Notes: generated from the sequence alone by a model not told the origin. DNA of 52,399 bases from Bryobacterales bacterium (GCA_020847975.1 JADLBD010000222.1:1-52399); one strand, 5' to 3'. Counted from the stretch's first letter, positions 36,961 to 45,881 are shown. Program-made: numbers and translations.

Positions 36961-38301
36961 ATGACTGCGCCTCCCAAACCGCAACTTCAGCGTGTTCTTT
37001 CCCTCTCAGACCTCATCCTGTACGGCATCGTCCTCGTCATGCCGATAGCTCCCGTGCCGCTGTTTGGAATCGCCCAGCAACTCTCGAACGGGCACGCGGT
37101 CACCACTATTCTTCTTGCCATGGTCGCTATGGCGCTGACTGCCGTTAGCTACGGGCGCATGGCCGCCCTGTACCCTTCCGCCGGTTCGGCCTATACCTAC
37201 GTCAGCCGCAGCCTCAACCGGCAGTTCGGCTTTCTCACCGGCTGGGCGATGTTTCTCGACTATCTGCTGGTTCCCCTCATCTGCACCATCTACGGCTCCC
37301 TCACGCTCGGCAAACTGATGCCGCAGGTCCCATACGTGGTTTGGGTGGTGCTCTTTTCGGGAACCATCACCGCCATCAACCTGCGGGGCATTCGATTCAC
37401 GTCGCGCACGAACCTGCTTCTGATGGCCGTGATGACCGTGGTCATCTCGGCCTTCCTTGTCCTTGCCGTGCGCCTGCTGCTCGGCGGCGGCCACTGGAGT
37501 TCCCTGGTCTCCATCCAACCTTTCTACGACCCCAAGACGTTCCACATCAGCACCATCCTCACCGCCACCTCCGTCGCGGCGCTTACTTATGGGGGCTTCG
37601 ACGGTGTCACCACGCTTGCCGAAGAGGTGGAAAACCCCCGCCGCAACGTCCTGCTGGCCGCGGTTGCCGTCTGCCTGTTCACGGGGATTTTCGGCGGATT
37701 GCAGGTGTACCTGGCACAGATGGTGTGGCCCGATTACCATACCTTTTCGAATCTCGAGACCGCCTTTCTCGATGTCAGCCGCAAGGTGGGCGGCGAGTGG
37801 TTATTCCATGCCATGGCCCTGATTCTGATCGTGGCTAACATTGGATCCGGGCTGACCGCGCAGACGGGGGTGGCGCGCCTGCTTTACGGGATGGGGCGCG
37901 CCGGCGCCCTGCCCAAGACCTTCTTTACCACCCTCGGCTCGCGTTCGTCCGTGCCGGTATATAACATCATCCTTGTGGGTGTGCTTTCCTGCGCCGGGGC
38001 ACTGGTTCTGAACTACGAACGCTCGGCCGAACTGATCAACTTCGGCGCCTTCCTCGCCTTCATGGGCGTCAACGCCGCAGTGGTCCGCCACTCTTTCCGC
38101 GTCCGTTTCCTCGAACCCGGACACGGCTTCTTTTCCGGTGTCATCCTGCCCGCTTTCGGGTTTTTCTTCTGCCTCTCCATCTGGCTGAATTTGTCGAAGC
38201 CGGCAAAAATGGTGGGGGCGACGTGGTTCGCCGCCGGATTCGTATATCACCTGATCCAGTCCCGCCGCTCTTCGGGCGAGGCTCCGGAATTCGAGTTCTG
38301 A
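36961..38301 (+). CDS. APC family permease (amino acid/polyamine transporter type)
   Basis: The 446-residue product has about 12 hydrophobic segments and the APC N-terminal signature 'SLSDLILYGIVLVMPIAPVPLFGIAQQLSNG' followed by 'MALTAVSYGRMAALYPSAGSAYTYVSRSLNRQFGFLTGWAMFLDYLL'. A second family motif is 'TYGGFDGVTTLAEEVENPRRNVLLA'. The start at 36961 is the ATG closest to the first transmembrane segment; the earlier ATG at 36916 remains possible. The family imports amino acids, polyamines or related amines by exchange or proton symport. It begins divergent from the ROK gene. The next gene starts two bases after its stop, so the permease and the GH20 enzyme are translated as a coupled pair. 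Its substrate could be an amino sugar or amino acid from the same glycan; this is inference. Confidence 0.85.
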   Translation: MTAPPKPQLQRVLSLSDLILYGIVLVMPIAPVPLFGIAQQLSNGHAVTTILLAMVAMALTAVSYGRMAALYPSAGSAYTYVSRSLNRQFGFLTGWAMFLDYLLVPLICTIYGSLTLGKLMPQVPYVVWVVLFSGTITAINLRGIRFTSRTNLLLMAVMTVVISAFLVLAVRLLLGGGHWSSLVSIQPFYDPKTFHISTILTATSVAALTYGGFDGVTTLAEEVENPRRNVLLAAVAVCLFTGIFGGLQVYLAQMVWPDYHTFSNLETAFLDVSRKVGGEWLFHAMALILIVANIGSGLTAQTGVARLLYGMGRAGALPKTFFTTLGSRSSVPVYNIILVGVLSCAGALVLNYERSAELINFGAFLAFMGVNAAVVRHSFRVRFLEPGHGFFSGVILPAFGFFFCLSIWLNLSKPAKMVGATWFAAGFVYHLIQSRRSSGEAPEFEF

Positions 38302-38303
38302 CC

Positions 38304-41300
38304 ATGACCGCAAGAAACGTATTGCTGTGCAGCCTGTTGGCAATGCCGGGCGTGGCATCCGCCCGAGACTTGGCCCTGATGCCTATGCCCTCGAAGCTCG
38401 AGCGCGGCTCGGGGGCCCTCGCCATCGACGGGCATTTCCGTATCGCCTTCGCCGCGCCGCCGCCCGCCCGCCTCGATCGCGCCGCCCGCCGCTTCCTCAC
38501 CCAACTGGCGCGGGAGACCGGCATCCCGCTCTCATCCGGCTACGCCGGCACTGCTTCCGCCGCCACTTTATGGAACACGCGCAAAACAGACCCCGCCCGC
38601 GCAGCGGCGCATGACGGCGGTTCTGCCACCCTGGGGGCGCGGGACGTGCCCGTTGCACTTCTCATCACCTGCCGCCAGACCACGGATTCGCCCGACGCCC
38701 TTGGAGATTCCGAAGCCTACCGCCTCGAAGTGACTCCGCAGCGGGCGCGGCTCACCTCCCCCACAGTCATCGGAGCCATGCGCGGCCTCCAGACCTTTCT
38801 GCAACTCGTCTCGCTCGAGGGCAATGGATTCTCCGTGCCCGCCGTCTCGATCGACGACGCGCCCCGCTTTCCCTGGCGCGGGCTGCTGATCGACGTCACC
38901 AGCCATTTCATGCCGGCGCCCGTCATCGAGCGCACGCTCGACGCCATGGAAGCCGTCAAGCTCAATGTCTTTCACTGGCACCTGACCGACGACCAGGGCT
39001 TCCGCGTCGAAAGCAAGGTATTCCCCAAACTCCACACGCTCGGCGCCGGGGGCGATTATTATACGCAGAACGAAATTCGCCACCTCATTAACTACGCGCG
39101 CGACCGCGGCATCCGCATTGTTCCCGAGTTCGATATGCCGGGCCATTGCGCCACCTGGCTCATCGGCTACCCCGAACTCGCCAGCGCCCCGGGACCTTAC
39201 TCCATCATCCACACCTTCGGCATCTACGACCCCGCGCTCGACCCCACGCGCGAGCCGGTCTACGCCTTCCTTGACAAGCTGATCGGCGAAATGGCCGCAC
39301 TCTTTCCGGACCGCTATTTCCACATCGGGGGCGACGAAGTCACGGGCAAACACTGGAAGGAAAACGCTGCCATCCAGGCGTTCATCCGGCAGCACAACCT
39401 GAAGGACGAGGCCGGACTCCAGGCTTACTTCAACCGCCGTGTTCTCGCCATCGTCAACAAGCACGGCAAGACGATGATGGGATGGGACGAAGTGCTGCAC
39501 CCCGATCTCCCCAAGGATGTAGTGGTGCAGAGCTGGCGCGACAATACCTCGCTCGCCGCCGCCGTCAAGAGCGGCTATCGCGGCCTTCTGTCTTACGGCT
39601 ACTACCTCGACCATCTCGAATCCGCGGGCAAGTATTATTCCGTCGACCCATTGGGCGGGCCCGCCGCCAACCTGCCGGCCGATGCCGCCGCCCGCATCCT
39701 CGGCGGGGAAGCCTGCATGTGGACCGAGTTCATCAGTCCGGAAACCATCGACTCCCGCATCTGGCCGAAGACCGCGGCCATCGCCGAGCGGTTCTGGTCT
39801 CCCGCCTCGCTCACCGCCGTCCCGGCGATGTATGAGCGCCTGGAGGAGATCAGCCGCCGCCTCGATTTCCGCGGAGTGCGCCACAATCTGAACGTCGATC
39901 CGATGCTCGGCCGCATCGCCCCGCGGGCTCCGCTCGAGGCGCTGCGCACGCTGGCCGCCGCGCTCGATCCGCTTGGTATCGACGGGCGCGAGACGGCGCG
40001 GCGGTACGCTCAGGACACGCCGCTGAACCGGATGGTGGATGCCGCCCGCGGGGACAGCGCCGAGGTCCGTTCGGTGAATCCGCGAACGCCGGCAGCCGCC
40101 CGCGCCACGCTCATCCGCTGGCGCGACAACCACCAGCGCCTGGCTCCTTACTTCGCCTCGAGCCCCATGCTACGGGAAGTGGAAGGCCTCTCGGCTGACC
40201 TCGAGACGCTCGGCAAGATGGGCCTTCAGGCACTGGACTACCTCCCCTCGCGGAATGCGCCCTCCGGCTGGGCGCGGGAGCGGTTTGCCCTCCTCGATGG
40301 CATGGAGAAACCGCGCGCCGAGGTCGTGCTGGCCGCCGTGCGTCCCATCCGCGCGCTGCTCGCGGCTGCCGGCGGCGCTCCCTCCGCGCCCGCCGACTGG
40401 GCTCGCGCTACCATCGTGATCCGGACAGGCGCGCTTCCTCCGGCCGAACGTACCGCCGCCACGGTTCTGGCCGAAGAGCTGGAAAAGCGCACCGGACTCC
40501 GCCTGCCCGTCTCCACCGCGATGCCCGCGCAAGGGCCGGCCATCGCGCTCACCTCGACCGGCGCCGGGACAGGCGCCGAAGGCTACCATTTGCAACTCGA
40601 CCAGCGGAATCCCACTGCCCCTGTTCTATGGGTGAGGGGCGCCGATCCGCGCGGGGTCCTCTTTGGCGTGGGCGCTCTGCTCCGCACGCTCGATTGGGCT
40701 CCGGGCAGGCTCACCCTCCCCGCAACGCTCGACGTGGCATCGGCGCCGGCGTACCCCATCCGCGGACACCAACTCGGCTATCGCAACACGGCCAACTCCT
40801 ATGACGCCTGGACCGTCGCTGAATACGAGCAGTACATCCGCGAGCTCGCCTTCTTCGGGGTGAACAGCATCGAGAACATCCCGTTCCATGACGGCCGCCC
40901 GTCGCCCGTCATGAAGGTGGACCGCCGGGAGATGAACCGCGCAATCAGCGAGATCTGCGCCCGCTATGGCCTCGATTATTGGGTGTGGGTCCCCGCCGAT
41001 TTCGATCTCAAAGACTCCGCCCGCCGCGCGCGCATGCTTTCCGGCTATCAGGAACTCTTTCGCGACAGCCCCACACTTACGGGCATTTTCTTCCCCGGCG
41101 GCGACCCGGGGAGCAACCCTCCGGACCTTGTCCTGCCGTTTCTCGAGGACGTCGCCAAACTCATGCGCCCCGTGCACCCGCAGGCAAAGATCTGGCTCTC
41201 GCTCCAGTGGTTCAACAAGGAGCAAGTGGACGCCATCTACCAGTACATTGAGCGCACGTCGCCCGAGTGGCTTGGCGGCCTTGTAGCCGGCCCCTCGAGC

Positions 41301-42647
41301 CCGCCCATCGCCGAGACCCGCCGCCGCCTTCCCGGGCGCTACCGGCTTCGGCTTTATCCCGACATCACGCACAACAAGCTCAGCCAGTATGAAGTTCCGT
41401 GGTGGGACCAGGCGTACGCGCTCACGCTGGGCCGCGAGGCCATCAATCCGCGCCCCGCCGAGTACGCGATTATTCACAACTGGTTCGCCCCCTGGAGCGA
41501 CGGCTTCATTTCGTATTCCGACGGCGCCCACGACGATGTGAACAAGGCCATCTGGAGTTCCCTTGCCTGGGATCCCAAACGCGCCGTGCGCGACATCCTC
41601 ACCGATTACGCGCGCGTGTTCTTCCGGCCGGACCTTGCTGTTGCGGCAGCAGACGGCATCCTGGCGCTCGAGAAGAACTGGCGCGGCCCGCTCGGCGACA
41701 ACGGCGCAGTCGAGTCCACGCTTCTGCTCTGGAAGCGCCTCGAAGGGAAGGCTCCGCGACTCGAAGCGAACTGGCGCTGGCAGATGTGCCTTTTGCGCGC
41801 GAACTACGATGCTTACGTCCGGCGGCGCCTGCTGCGCGAGACCGGACTCGAACAGCGCGCCAACGCCATCCTGGCCGAAGCGGACAAACTCGGCTCGGAA
41901 GAAGCGATTTCCGAGGCGGACGCCATCCTGAATCGCGCCGTTGCCCAGCCGGAAAGCCCCGAAATCCGCGCCCGGATTTCCGAACTATGCGACAGGCTGT
42001 TCCACTCGATCGGGCTCCAGACGAGCGTCGAAAAATACTTCGCCAGCGGCGAGGAGCGCGGCGCTATCCTCGACTTCGTGGATTATCCCCTGAATAACCG
42101 CTGGTGGCTCGAGGACGAATTCAAGAAAGTGCGCGCGCTTCCATCGGAAACGGAAAAATGCCGCCGCCTCCAGGCTCTCGCCGCCTGGGAACATCCCGGG
42201 CCTGGAAGCTTCTATGACAGCGTGGGCAATTTCGCGAAAAGCCCGCACGTCATCCGCAGCGACATTGACTCGCGAGAACCCGGAGCCGTCCGTGAATCGA
42301 ACGTCACCTTCTGGTGGTGGGACCAGGGCAAGAGCCGCGCCCGCCTTTCCTGGCAGGCCACGATGTGGCCGCGCCGAATGGTCTACGAGGGCCTCGACCC
42401 CGCGGCCACATACGTGGTTCGAACCTCCGGCTACGGCCAGTGCCCGCTCCGCATCGACGGCGCCCGCGCCACGCCAACGCTCGACGGCAGGGAAATGGGG
42501 GAATTCAAGGAATTCCCCGTCCCGGCGGAAGCGCTGAAGGACCGCGAACTCATCCTCACCTTCGACCGCCCGGAGAACGAAGAGCGCCTCAATTGGCGGA
42601 GGCAATCGCGGCTGGCGGAGGTGTGGCTGCTGCGCGTTCGGAAGTAA
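38304..42647 (+). CDS. exported GH20 beta-hexosaminidase fused to a second glycosidase-like module
   Basis: The 1447-residue product has a signal peptide (NVLLCSLLAMPGVASA). The first half is a GH20 enzyme: a GH20b domain with 'EAYRLEVTPQRARLTSPTVIGAMRGLQTFLQLV', then 'FPWRGLLIDVTSHFMP', 'FHWHLTDDQGFRVESKVFPKL', and the catalytic pair Asp344-Glu345 in HIGGDEVTGKHW, followed by 'VQSWRDN' and 'GGEACMWTEFIS'. GH20 removes terminal beta-linked GlcNAc or GalNAc with substrate assistance. From about residue 700 a second unit begins with its own zincin-like N-terminal domain, then a TIM-barrel-like part with 'GHQLGYRNTANSYDAW' and FFPGGDPGSNPP (near 929), and a beta-rich C-terminus. That unit is unassigned. 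A dispersed repeat element lies in frame in the GH20b region (residues about 90-119). Confidence 0.85.
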   Translation: MTARNVLLCSLLAMPGVASARDLALMPMPSKLERGSGALAIDGHFRIAFAAPPPARLDRAARRFLTQLARETGIPLSSGYAGTASAATLWNTRKTDPARAAAHDGGSATLGARDVPVALLITCRQTTDSPDALGDSEAYRLEVTPQRARLTSPTVIGAMRGLQTFLQLVSLEGNGFSVPAVSIDDAPRFPWRGLLIDVTSHFMPAPVIERTLDAMEAVKLNVFHWHLTDDQGFRVESKVFPKLHTLGAGGDYYTQNEIRHLINYARDRGIRIVPEFDMPGHCATWLIGYPELASAPGPYSIIHTFGIYDPALDPTREPVYAFLDKLIGEMAALFPDRYFHIGGDEVTGKHWKENAAIQAFIRQHNLKDEAGLQAYFNRRVLAIVNKHGKTMMGWDEVLHPDLPKDVVVQSWRDNTSLAAAVKSGYRGLLSYGYYLDHLESAGKYYSVDPLGGPAANLPADAAARILGGEACMWTEFISPETIDSRIWPKTAAIAERFWSPASLTAVPAMYERLEEISRRLDFRGVRHNLNVDPMLGRIAPRAPLEALRTLAAALDPLGIDGRETARRYAQDTPLNRMVDAARGDSAEVRSVNPRTPAAARATLIRWRDNHQRLAPYFASSPMLREVEGLSADLETLGKMGLQALDYLPSRNAPSGWARERFALLDGMEKPRAEVVLAAVRPIRALLAAAGGAPSAPADWARATIVIRTGALPPAERTAATVLAEELEKRTGLRLPVSTAMPAQGPAIALTSTGAGTGAEGYHLQLDQRNPTAPVLWVRGADPRGVLFGVGALLRTLDWAPGRLTLPATLDVASAPAYPIRGHQLGYRNTANSYDAWTVAEYEQYIRELAFFGVNSIENIPFHDGRPSPVMKVDRREMNRAISEICARYGLDYWVWVPADFDLKDSARRARMLSGYQELFRDSPTLTGIFFPGGDPGSNPPDLVLPFLEDVAKLMRPVHPQAKIWLSLQWFNKEQVDAIYQYIERTSPEWLGGLVAGPSSPPIAETRRRLPGRYRLRLYPDITHNKLSQYEVPWWDQAYALTLGREAINPRPAEYAIIHNWFAPWSDGFISYSDGAHDDVNKAIWSSLAWDPKRAVRDILTDYARVFFRPDLAVAAADGILALEKNWRGPLGDNGAVESTLLLWKRLEGKAPRLEANWRWQMCLLRANYDAYVRRRLLRETGLEQRANAILAEADKLGSEEAISEADAILNRAVAQPESPEIRARISELCDRLFHSIGLQTSVEKYFASGEERGAILDFVDYPLNNRWWLEDEFKKVRALPSETEKCRRLQALAAWEHPGPGSFYDSVGNFAKSPHVIRSDIDSREPGAVRESNVTFWWWDQGKSRARLSWQATMWPRRMVYEGLDPAATYVVRTSGYGQCPLRIDGARATPTLDGREMGEFKEFPVPAEALKDRELILTFDRPENEERLNWRRQSRLAEVWLLRVRK
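38572..38660 (+). repeat. dispersed 89-bp element, copy B (in frame inside the GH20 gene)
   Basis: This is the same element as at 30307-30395. Here it is translated as part of the enzyme, giving the segment NTRKTDPARAA...LGARDVPVAL at residues about 90-119. It adds no stop codon or frameshift. GH20b sequence resumes directly after it (ITCRQTTDSPDALGDSEAYRLEV), and I would expect a shorter loop there in relatives. Outer inverted repeats seen in copy A are eroded here (GCGCAAAAC/GTTGCACTT), consistent with an older or selected insertion. Confidence 0.8.
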
Positions 42648-42661
42648 CCTCGCCTGGCAGA

Positions 42662-43930
42662 CTACGCGGAACGGGTCAGCTTCTCCACGGCTGTGCAGAA
42701 GACATCGATTTCCCTCACCGTCGTGTAAACGTTCGGAGTGACGCGGATTCCTTTGTAGTCGTGCCGGATGATGGGCGTGGTGAAAACACGGTACTTCTCG
42801 AAAAGCTGCCGGCTCAGAGCGGCCATGTCGGTTCCGCGGATGCCGAAGGTGGCCAGCCCGCAACTCTGCTCCGGGTCGCGGCTGGTGAAAAGTTCGAAGG
42901 CGGGCAGCCGTCCCAGGCGGTCCGTCCAGAGGCTGCGCAGATAGCGCAGGCGCGCGGCCTTGCGCTCGGCTCCGATGTTTTCATAGAAAACCAGAGCCTC
43001 GGCGATGGCGTTGTGATTGGCCGCCGGATGTGTGCCGATTTCCTCGAATTTGCGGATATTCCCCGCCATGGACTCGGGAGCGGCCATCATTGGCCAGAGG
43101 CCGCGGATTTTATCTTTCCGCACGTACAGGAGGCCGGTGCCGAGAGGCGCGGTAAGCCACTTGTGCAGGCTCGCTCCGTAGTAATCGCACTCGAGGTCGG
43201 CGAGGCGAAAGGGGAAGTGCGCAATGGCGTGCGCGCCATCCACGATGGTGTCGATTCCCCGGCTGCGCGCCATCCGGCAGATACGCTGTACGGGGAAGAT
43301 CTGGCCCGTCAAATTGGTGATGTGGCAGAGGAGGATGGCCCGGGTGCGGGGCGTGATGGCGGCTTCGAAGCGTTGATACAGATCATCCATCGACGGCGGC
43401 GGCACGGGAAAAGAGATCTTCTTGAGCACGATGCCTTCCCGCCGCGCGCGCTGGTCCCAGGTGATGAGCATTCGCCCATAGTCCTGATCGGTGGTCAGGA
43501 CTTCGTCACCGCGTTTCAAGTCCAGGCCTAACTGGCAGATTTCGAGCGATTCCGAAGCGTTCCGGGTTATGGCGAGTTCTTCGCTATCGCAGCCGAACAC
43601 ATCGGCCAGGCGGCGGCGCACGGATTCCACTTCGGGTTCCAGCACGCTCCACAGAACGTGCGCCGGCGCCAGGTTGCTGTATTCCTGGTACCGCCGCACC
43701 GCATCCATCACCAGACGAGGCGAGGGTGAGACGCCGCCATTGTTCAGGTTGATGATGTTGCGATCCACTTCAAACGAGTGCTGGATCTCGCGCCAATACG
43801 TTTCGTCGCGGGCGACCTCCTCCGGGCCAAGGCCCGCTGTTTCGCGCGCCATGGCGAAGGCTCGCGCGCTCGAACCCGGGCGCAGACACGCCACCCCCGC
43901 GGCGGATCTCAACAGGTTGCGTCGGTGCAT
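42662..43930 (-). CDS. Tat-exported class V aminotransferase-fold PLP enzyme
   Basis: The 422-residue product resembles the isopenicillin-N-epimerase-like branch of the class V aminotransferase family. The PLP lysine lies in YYGASLHKWLTAPLG, the aspartate in TIVDGAHAIAHFPF, and the family's 'INLNNGGVSPSPRLVMDAVRRYQEYSNLAP' opens the fold. The N-terminus is a twin-arginine-like signal (MHRRNLLRSAAGVACL), which is unusual for a PLP enzyme but known in Acidobacteriota. AAGGAGATATC directly before the ATG is a near-perfect ribosome binding site. It converges on the GH20 fusion gene, 14 bases apart. The substrate is unknown. Confidence 0.87.
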   Translation of the reverse strand: MHRRNLLRSAAGVACLRPGSSARAFAMARETAGLGPEEVARDETYWREIQHSFEVDRNIINLNNGGVSPSPRLVMDAVRRYQEYSNLAPAHVLWSVLEPEVESVRRRLADVFGCDSEELAITRNASESLEICQLGLDLKRGDEVLTTDQDYGRMLITWDQRARREGIVLKKISFPVPPPSMDDLYQRFEAAITPRTRAILLCHITNLTGQIFPVQRICRMARSRGIDTIVDGAHAIAHFPFRLADLECDYYGASLHKWLTAPLGTGLLYVRKDKIRGLWPMMAAPESMAGNIRKFEEIGTHPAANHNAIAEALVFYENIGAERKAARLRYLRSLWTDRLGRLPAFELFTSRDPEQSCGLATFGIRGTDMAALSRQLFEKYRVFTTPIIRHDYKGIRVTPNVYTTVREIDVFCTAVEKLTRSA

Positions 43931-44055
43931 GATATCTCCTTATCAATCGCGATCCCGCGCCCGGCCCGCCCCGGAGAGCCGGGGCAGGTCTTCGAGCGGT
44001 CTCGATACGATTGTGCGGCAACTTGCGCCATTGGGACAAGTTGCCTGTTGAGCGG

Positions 44056-44881
44056 CTAGAAATGCAGCCGCAGGGTGTATTGCATCTCCCGGCCTGTGTT
44101 GGCCTGGTTGGTGGATCTTCCGAACAGGGAACTGTAGACATCCACGCTGGGGCTGCTGAGCATAAAACTGTTGGTGGTGTTGTAGGTTTCCAGGCGAAAC
44201 TCGAGGCGGAACCTCTCGCGCAACTGGAAGCTCTTCGAGAGCGTGCTGTCCCAGTTCCAGTAGCCGGGGCCTGTCAGCCCGCTGTACTGATACGGGTTGG
44301 CGCGCGGCGTGTAGGGCTCCGGCGCGGAGAACGCGGCGGTGTTGAACCACTTGTCCCGGGTCGGGTTGTCAATGATGGGGTCCCCCTTGACAATCAACTG
44401 GCCAAAGCGCAGAAAGCTGCCGGCGTTCCACATATAGATATGGCTGGTGGTCCATCCGCCAATCACGGCGTTGAAGACAGGATTCAGGTTGGAGAGGTAG
44501 GTACGGCCCTTGCCGAACGGCAGGTCGTAGCTGACTCCGGAAGCGATGCGGTGCCTGGGGCTGGCCGCGGGGATCCGGGTGAGACTGTTGGCGTATTCAT
44601 CCGGCGCATTGAAGTAGCCGTCGGTCCACTCGTTGTTGTAGTTGTAAGCGAACGTCAGGCTGATGCCGCGGCTGAACGGACGCTCCACCTTCACCTGCAA
44701 CGCCTGGTAGCGTTCGGAGAAATTCGGCTGGAAGATCTCGCTGAGCGATCCGTACTGAGGATACGGCCGCAGCAGGCTGCTGAGGGAAACGGTGGGTTGG
44801 TTCCGCAACTGCCCGGGGAAGAGCTGCGGCGTCAGGTACTGGTAGAAGGGATTGGTGACCTTCTGGTCCAGCGCCGCCTTG
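44056..44881 (-). pseudogene. 5'-truncated TonB-dependent receptor, C-terminal barrel only
   Basis: On the minus strand an open frame encodes about 275 residues of a TonB-receptor barrel: 'KAALDQKVTNPFYQYLTPQLFPGQ', 'LLRPYPQYGSLSEIFQPN', 'LTFAYNYNNEWTDGYFNAPDEY', 'HRIASGVSYDLPFGKGRTYL', 'IIGGWTTSHIYMWNAGSFL'-like strands, ending 'NTGREMQYTLRLHF'. Full receptors of this type have about 1000-1200 residues with signal, regulatory-like and plug domains, all of which are missing. The break falls at about 44881, exactly where a 64-base copy of a neighbouring ABC ATPase gene begins. No start codon or promoter suitable for a functional product is seen. Confidence 0.85.
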
Positions 44882-44945
44882 GCGCGTCGCAGACAATGCT
44901 GTCGCGCTCGCTCTTCTTCACGTTGCGGCAGGAAAGCGGAATGTC
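44882..44945 (-). other. 64-bp fragment copied from the ABC ATPase gene at 46055-46720
   Basis: This stretch equals 46345-46408 with two differences in 64 bases. On the minus strand it encodes DIPLSCRNVKKSERDSIVCDA, residues about 105-125 of the ATPase (between the Q-loop and the signature motif). It adjoins the broken end of the TonB receptor. The 70 bases from 44946 to 45015 are not recognisable. Confidence 0.85.
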
Positions 44946-45015
44946 TCCGGCAGGGCGCCGACCGGCTGGATCAAGGAGATGCGTGGTCGGACAACTCGGA
45001 CCTCGGCCTGGCCTT

Positions 45016-45471
45016 TTAAATTAGTCGGGGATCAAAGGTGAATGGCCGCCCACCAATCAGCCGTAACGATTTCGCTTCCGGATGTTGGGCATTCAGAACG
45101 TAATTGGATTCCTCCGGTAAAATGGCCGACGGCACTACCAGGAGAAGGGATGAGCGCTCGCGCCACCACTGGCCGCCGATGCGCCGGGTCTCATTCTCAT
45201 CGCGAATCCAGTTTTCGGGAAGAGCAGAGATATCCCCGGCGTTAATGCCGGTAAAGGTCTCGGGAAGTTCAAAGCAGGCAAGGTGAAGGTCCGCGGGCAA
45301 CAAGTCGGGGTCCGTGTGGGCCAGCCGTTCGAGAACCACAATTGCCGCAGAAGCGCCGAAATAGACGACACGCGCGCCCCGCGTATGCCAGCGGCCGTCC
45401 GCCAACCTGCCGCCGATTCCATCGAGACCAGGCCCGTATTCGGCACGATACAGTCTCCAAAGCCGTGGCAT
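45016..45471 (-). CDS. RES-domain toxin of a type II toxin-antitoxin system
   Basis: The 151-residue product starts at the ATG that overlaps the antitoxin stop by one base (TAATG). The RES-domain residues are in place: Arg31 in GRWHTRG, Glu48 in VVLERLAH and Ser115 in VVPSAILPEESNYVLN, followed by 'NAQHPEAKSLRL'. RES toxins degrade NAD+ (or modify metabolic enzymes by ADP-ribosyl transfer) and stop growth. The upstream gene encodes the Xre/MbcA/ParS-type antitoxin, the usual order for this family. The pair sits in a rearranged area between a broken receptor gene and an ABC operon. Confidence 0.9.
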   Translation of the reverse strand: MPRLWRLYRAEYGPGLDGIGGRLADGRWHTRGARVVYFGASAAIVVLERLAHTDPDLLPADLHLACFELPETFTGINAGDISALPENWIRDENETRRIGGQWWRERSSLLLVVPSAILPEESNYVLNAQHPEAKSLRLIGGRPFTFDPRLI

Positions 45472-45872
45472 TAATAGACAAAGCCGTGCTGGATCTGTCG
45501 CAATTCGCGTTCGACTTGTTGGGTCCCGGCGTCGGTATCGAGCAACTTCAGCGGCAGTTCCTTTCCGAGCGCCCGGCTTGGCCGCTTCAACCAATTGGCT
45601 GCTTTCTCAGCGTCGCCGAAAACCTCCAGCGCAAGAGTGTAGATTCGTTCAATACGAGAGAGGCGGTCCGAAGCCGCCGGGCTAAGCCGAGCCGAGACGG
45701 CATGCTTGCGCTGCAATGTCCGTTCAGAGATGCCCAGCACCTCGAGCAGAAGCGCTCGATCGACGGCCAGGAGTTGCGCCGTCCTGTTTAGCTTTTCTGA
45801 AGGAAGACCCTTACGCACTGCGCCAATCGTTTGGCTTGCAGTCCCTGGAAGCCGTATATTCTGGCGCGCCAT
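45471..45872 (-). CDS. Xre/MbcA/ParS-type antitoxin (DUF2384 family)
   Basis: The 133-residue product has an N-terminal region with a helix-turn-helix-like part ('LLLEVLGISERTLQRKHAVSARLSPAASDRLSRIERIYTLALEVFGD') and the C-terminal toxin-binding domain ('AEKAANWLKRPSRALGKELPLKLLDTDAGTQQVERELRQIQHG'), both typical of antitoxins that pair with RES toxins. A start at 45872 is chosen since it gives the family's N-terminus, and a strong promoter ends right in front of it. Such antitoxins usually repress their own promoter. The one-base overlap with the toxin gene couples their synthesis. Confidence 0.9.
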   Translation of the reverse strand: MARQNIRLPGTASQTIGAVRKGLPSEKLNRTAQLLAVDRALLLEVLGISERTLQRKHAVSARLSPAASDRLSRIERIYTLALEVFGDAEKAANWLKRPSRALGKELPLKLLDTDAGTQQVERELRQIQHGFVY

Positions 45873-45881
45873 CTGTCCACA

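Noticed and set aside
38568..40133. Long open frame (521 codons) on the minus strand
   Set aside because: It is antisense to the GH20 catalytic domain and contains no motifs.
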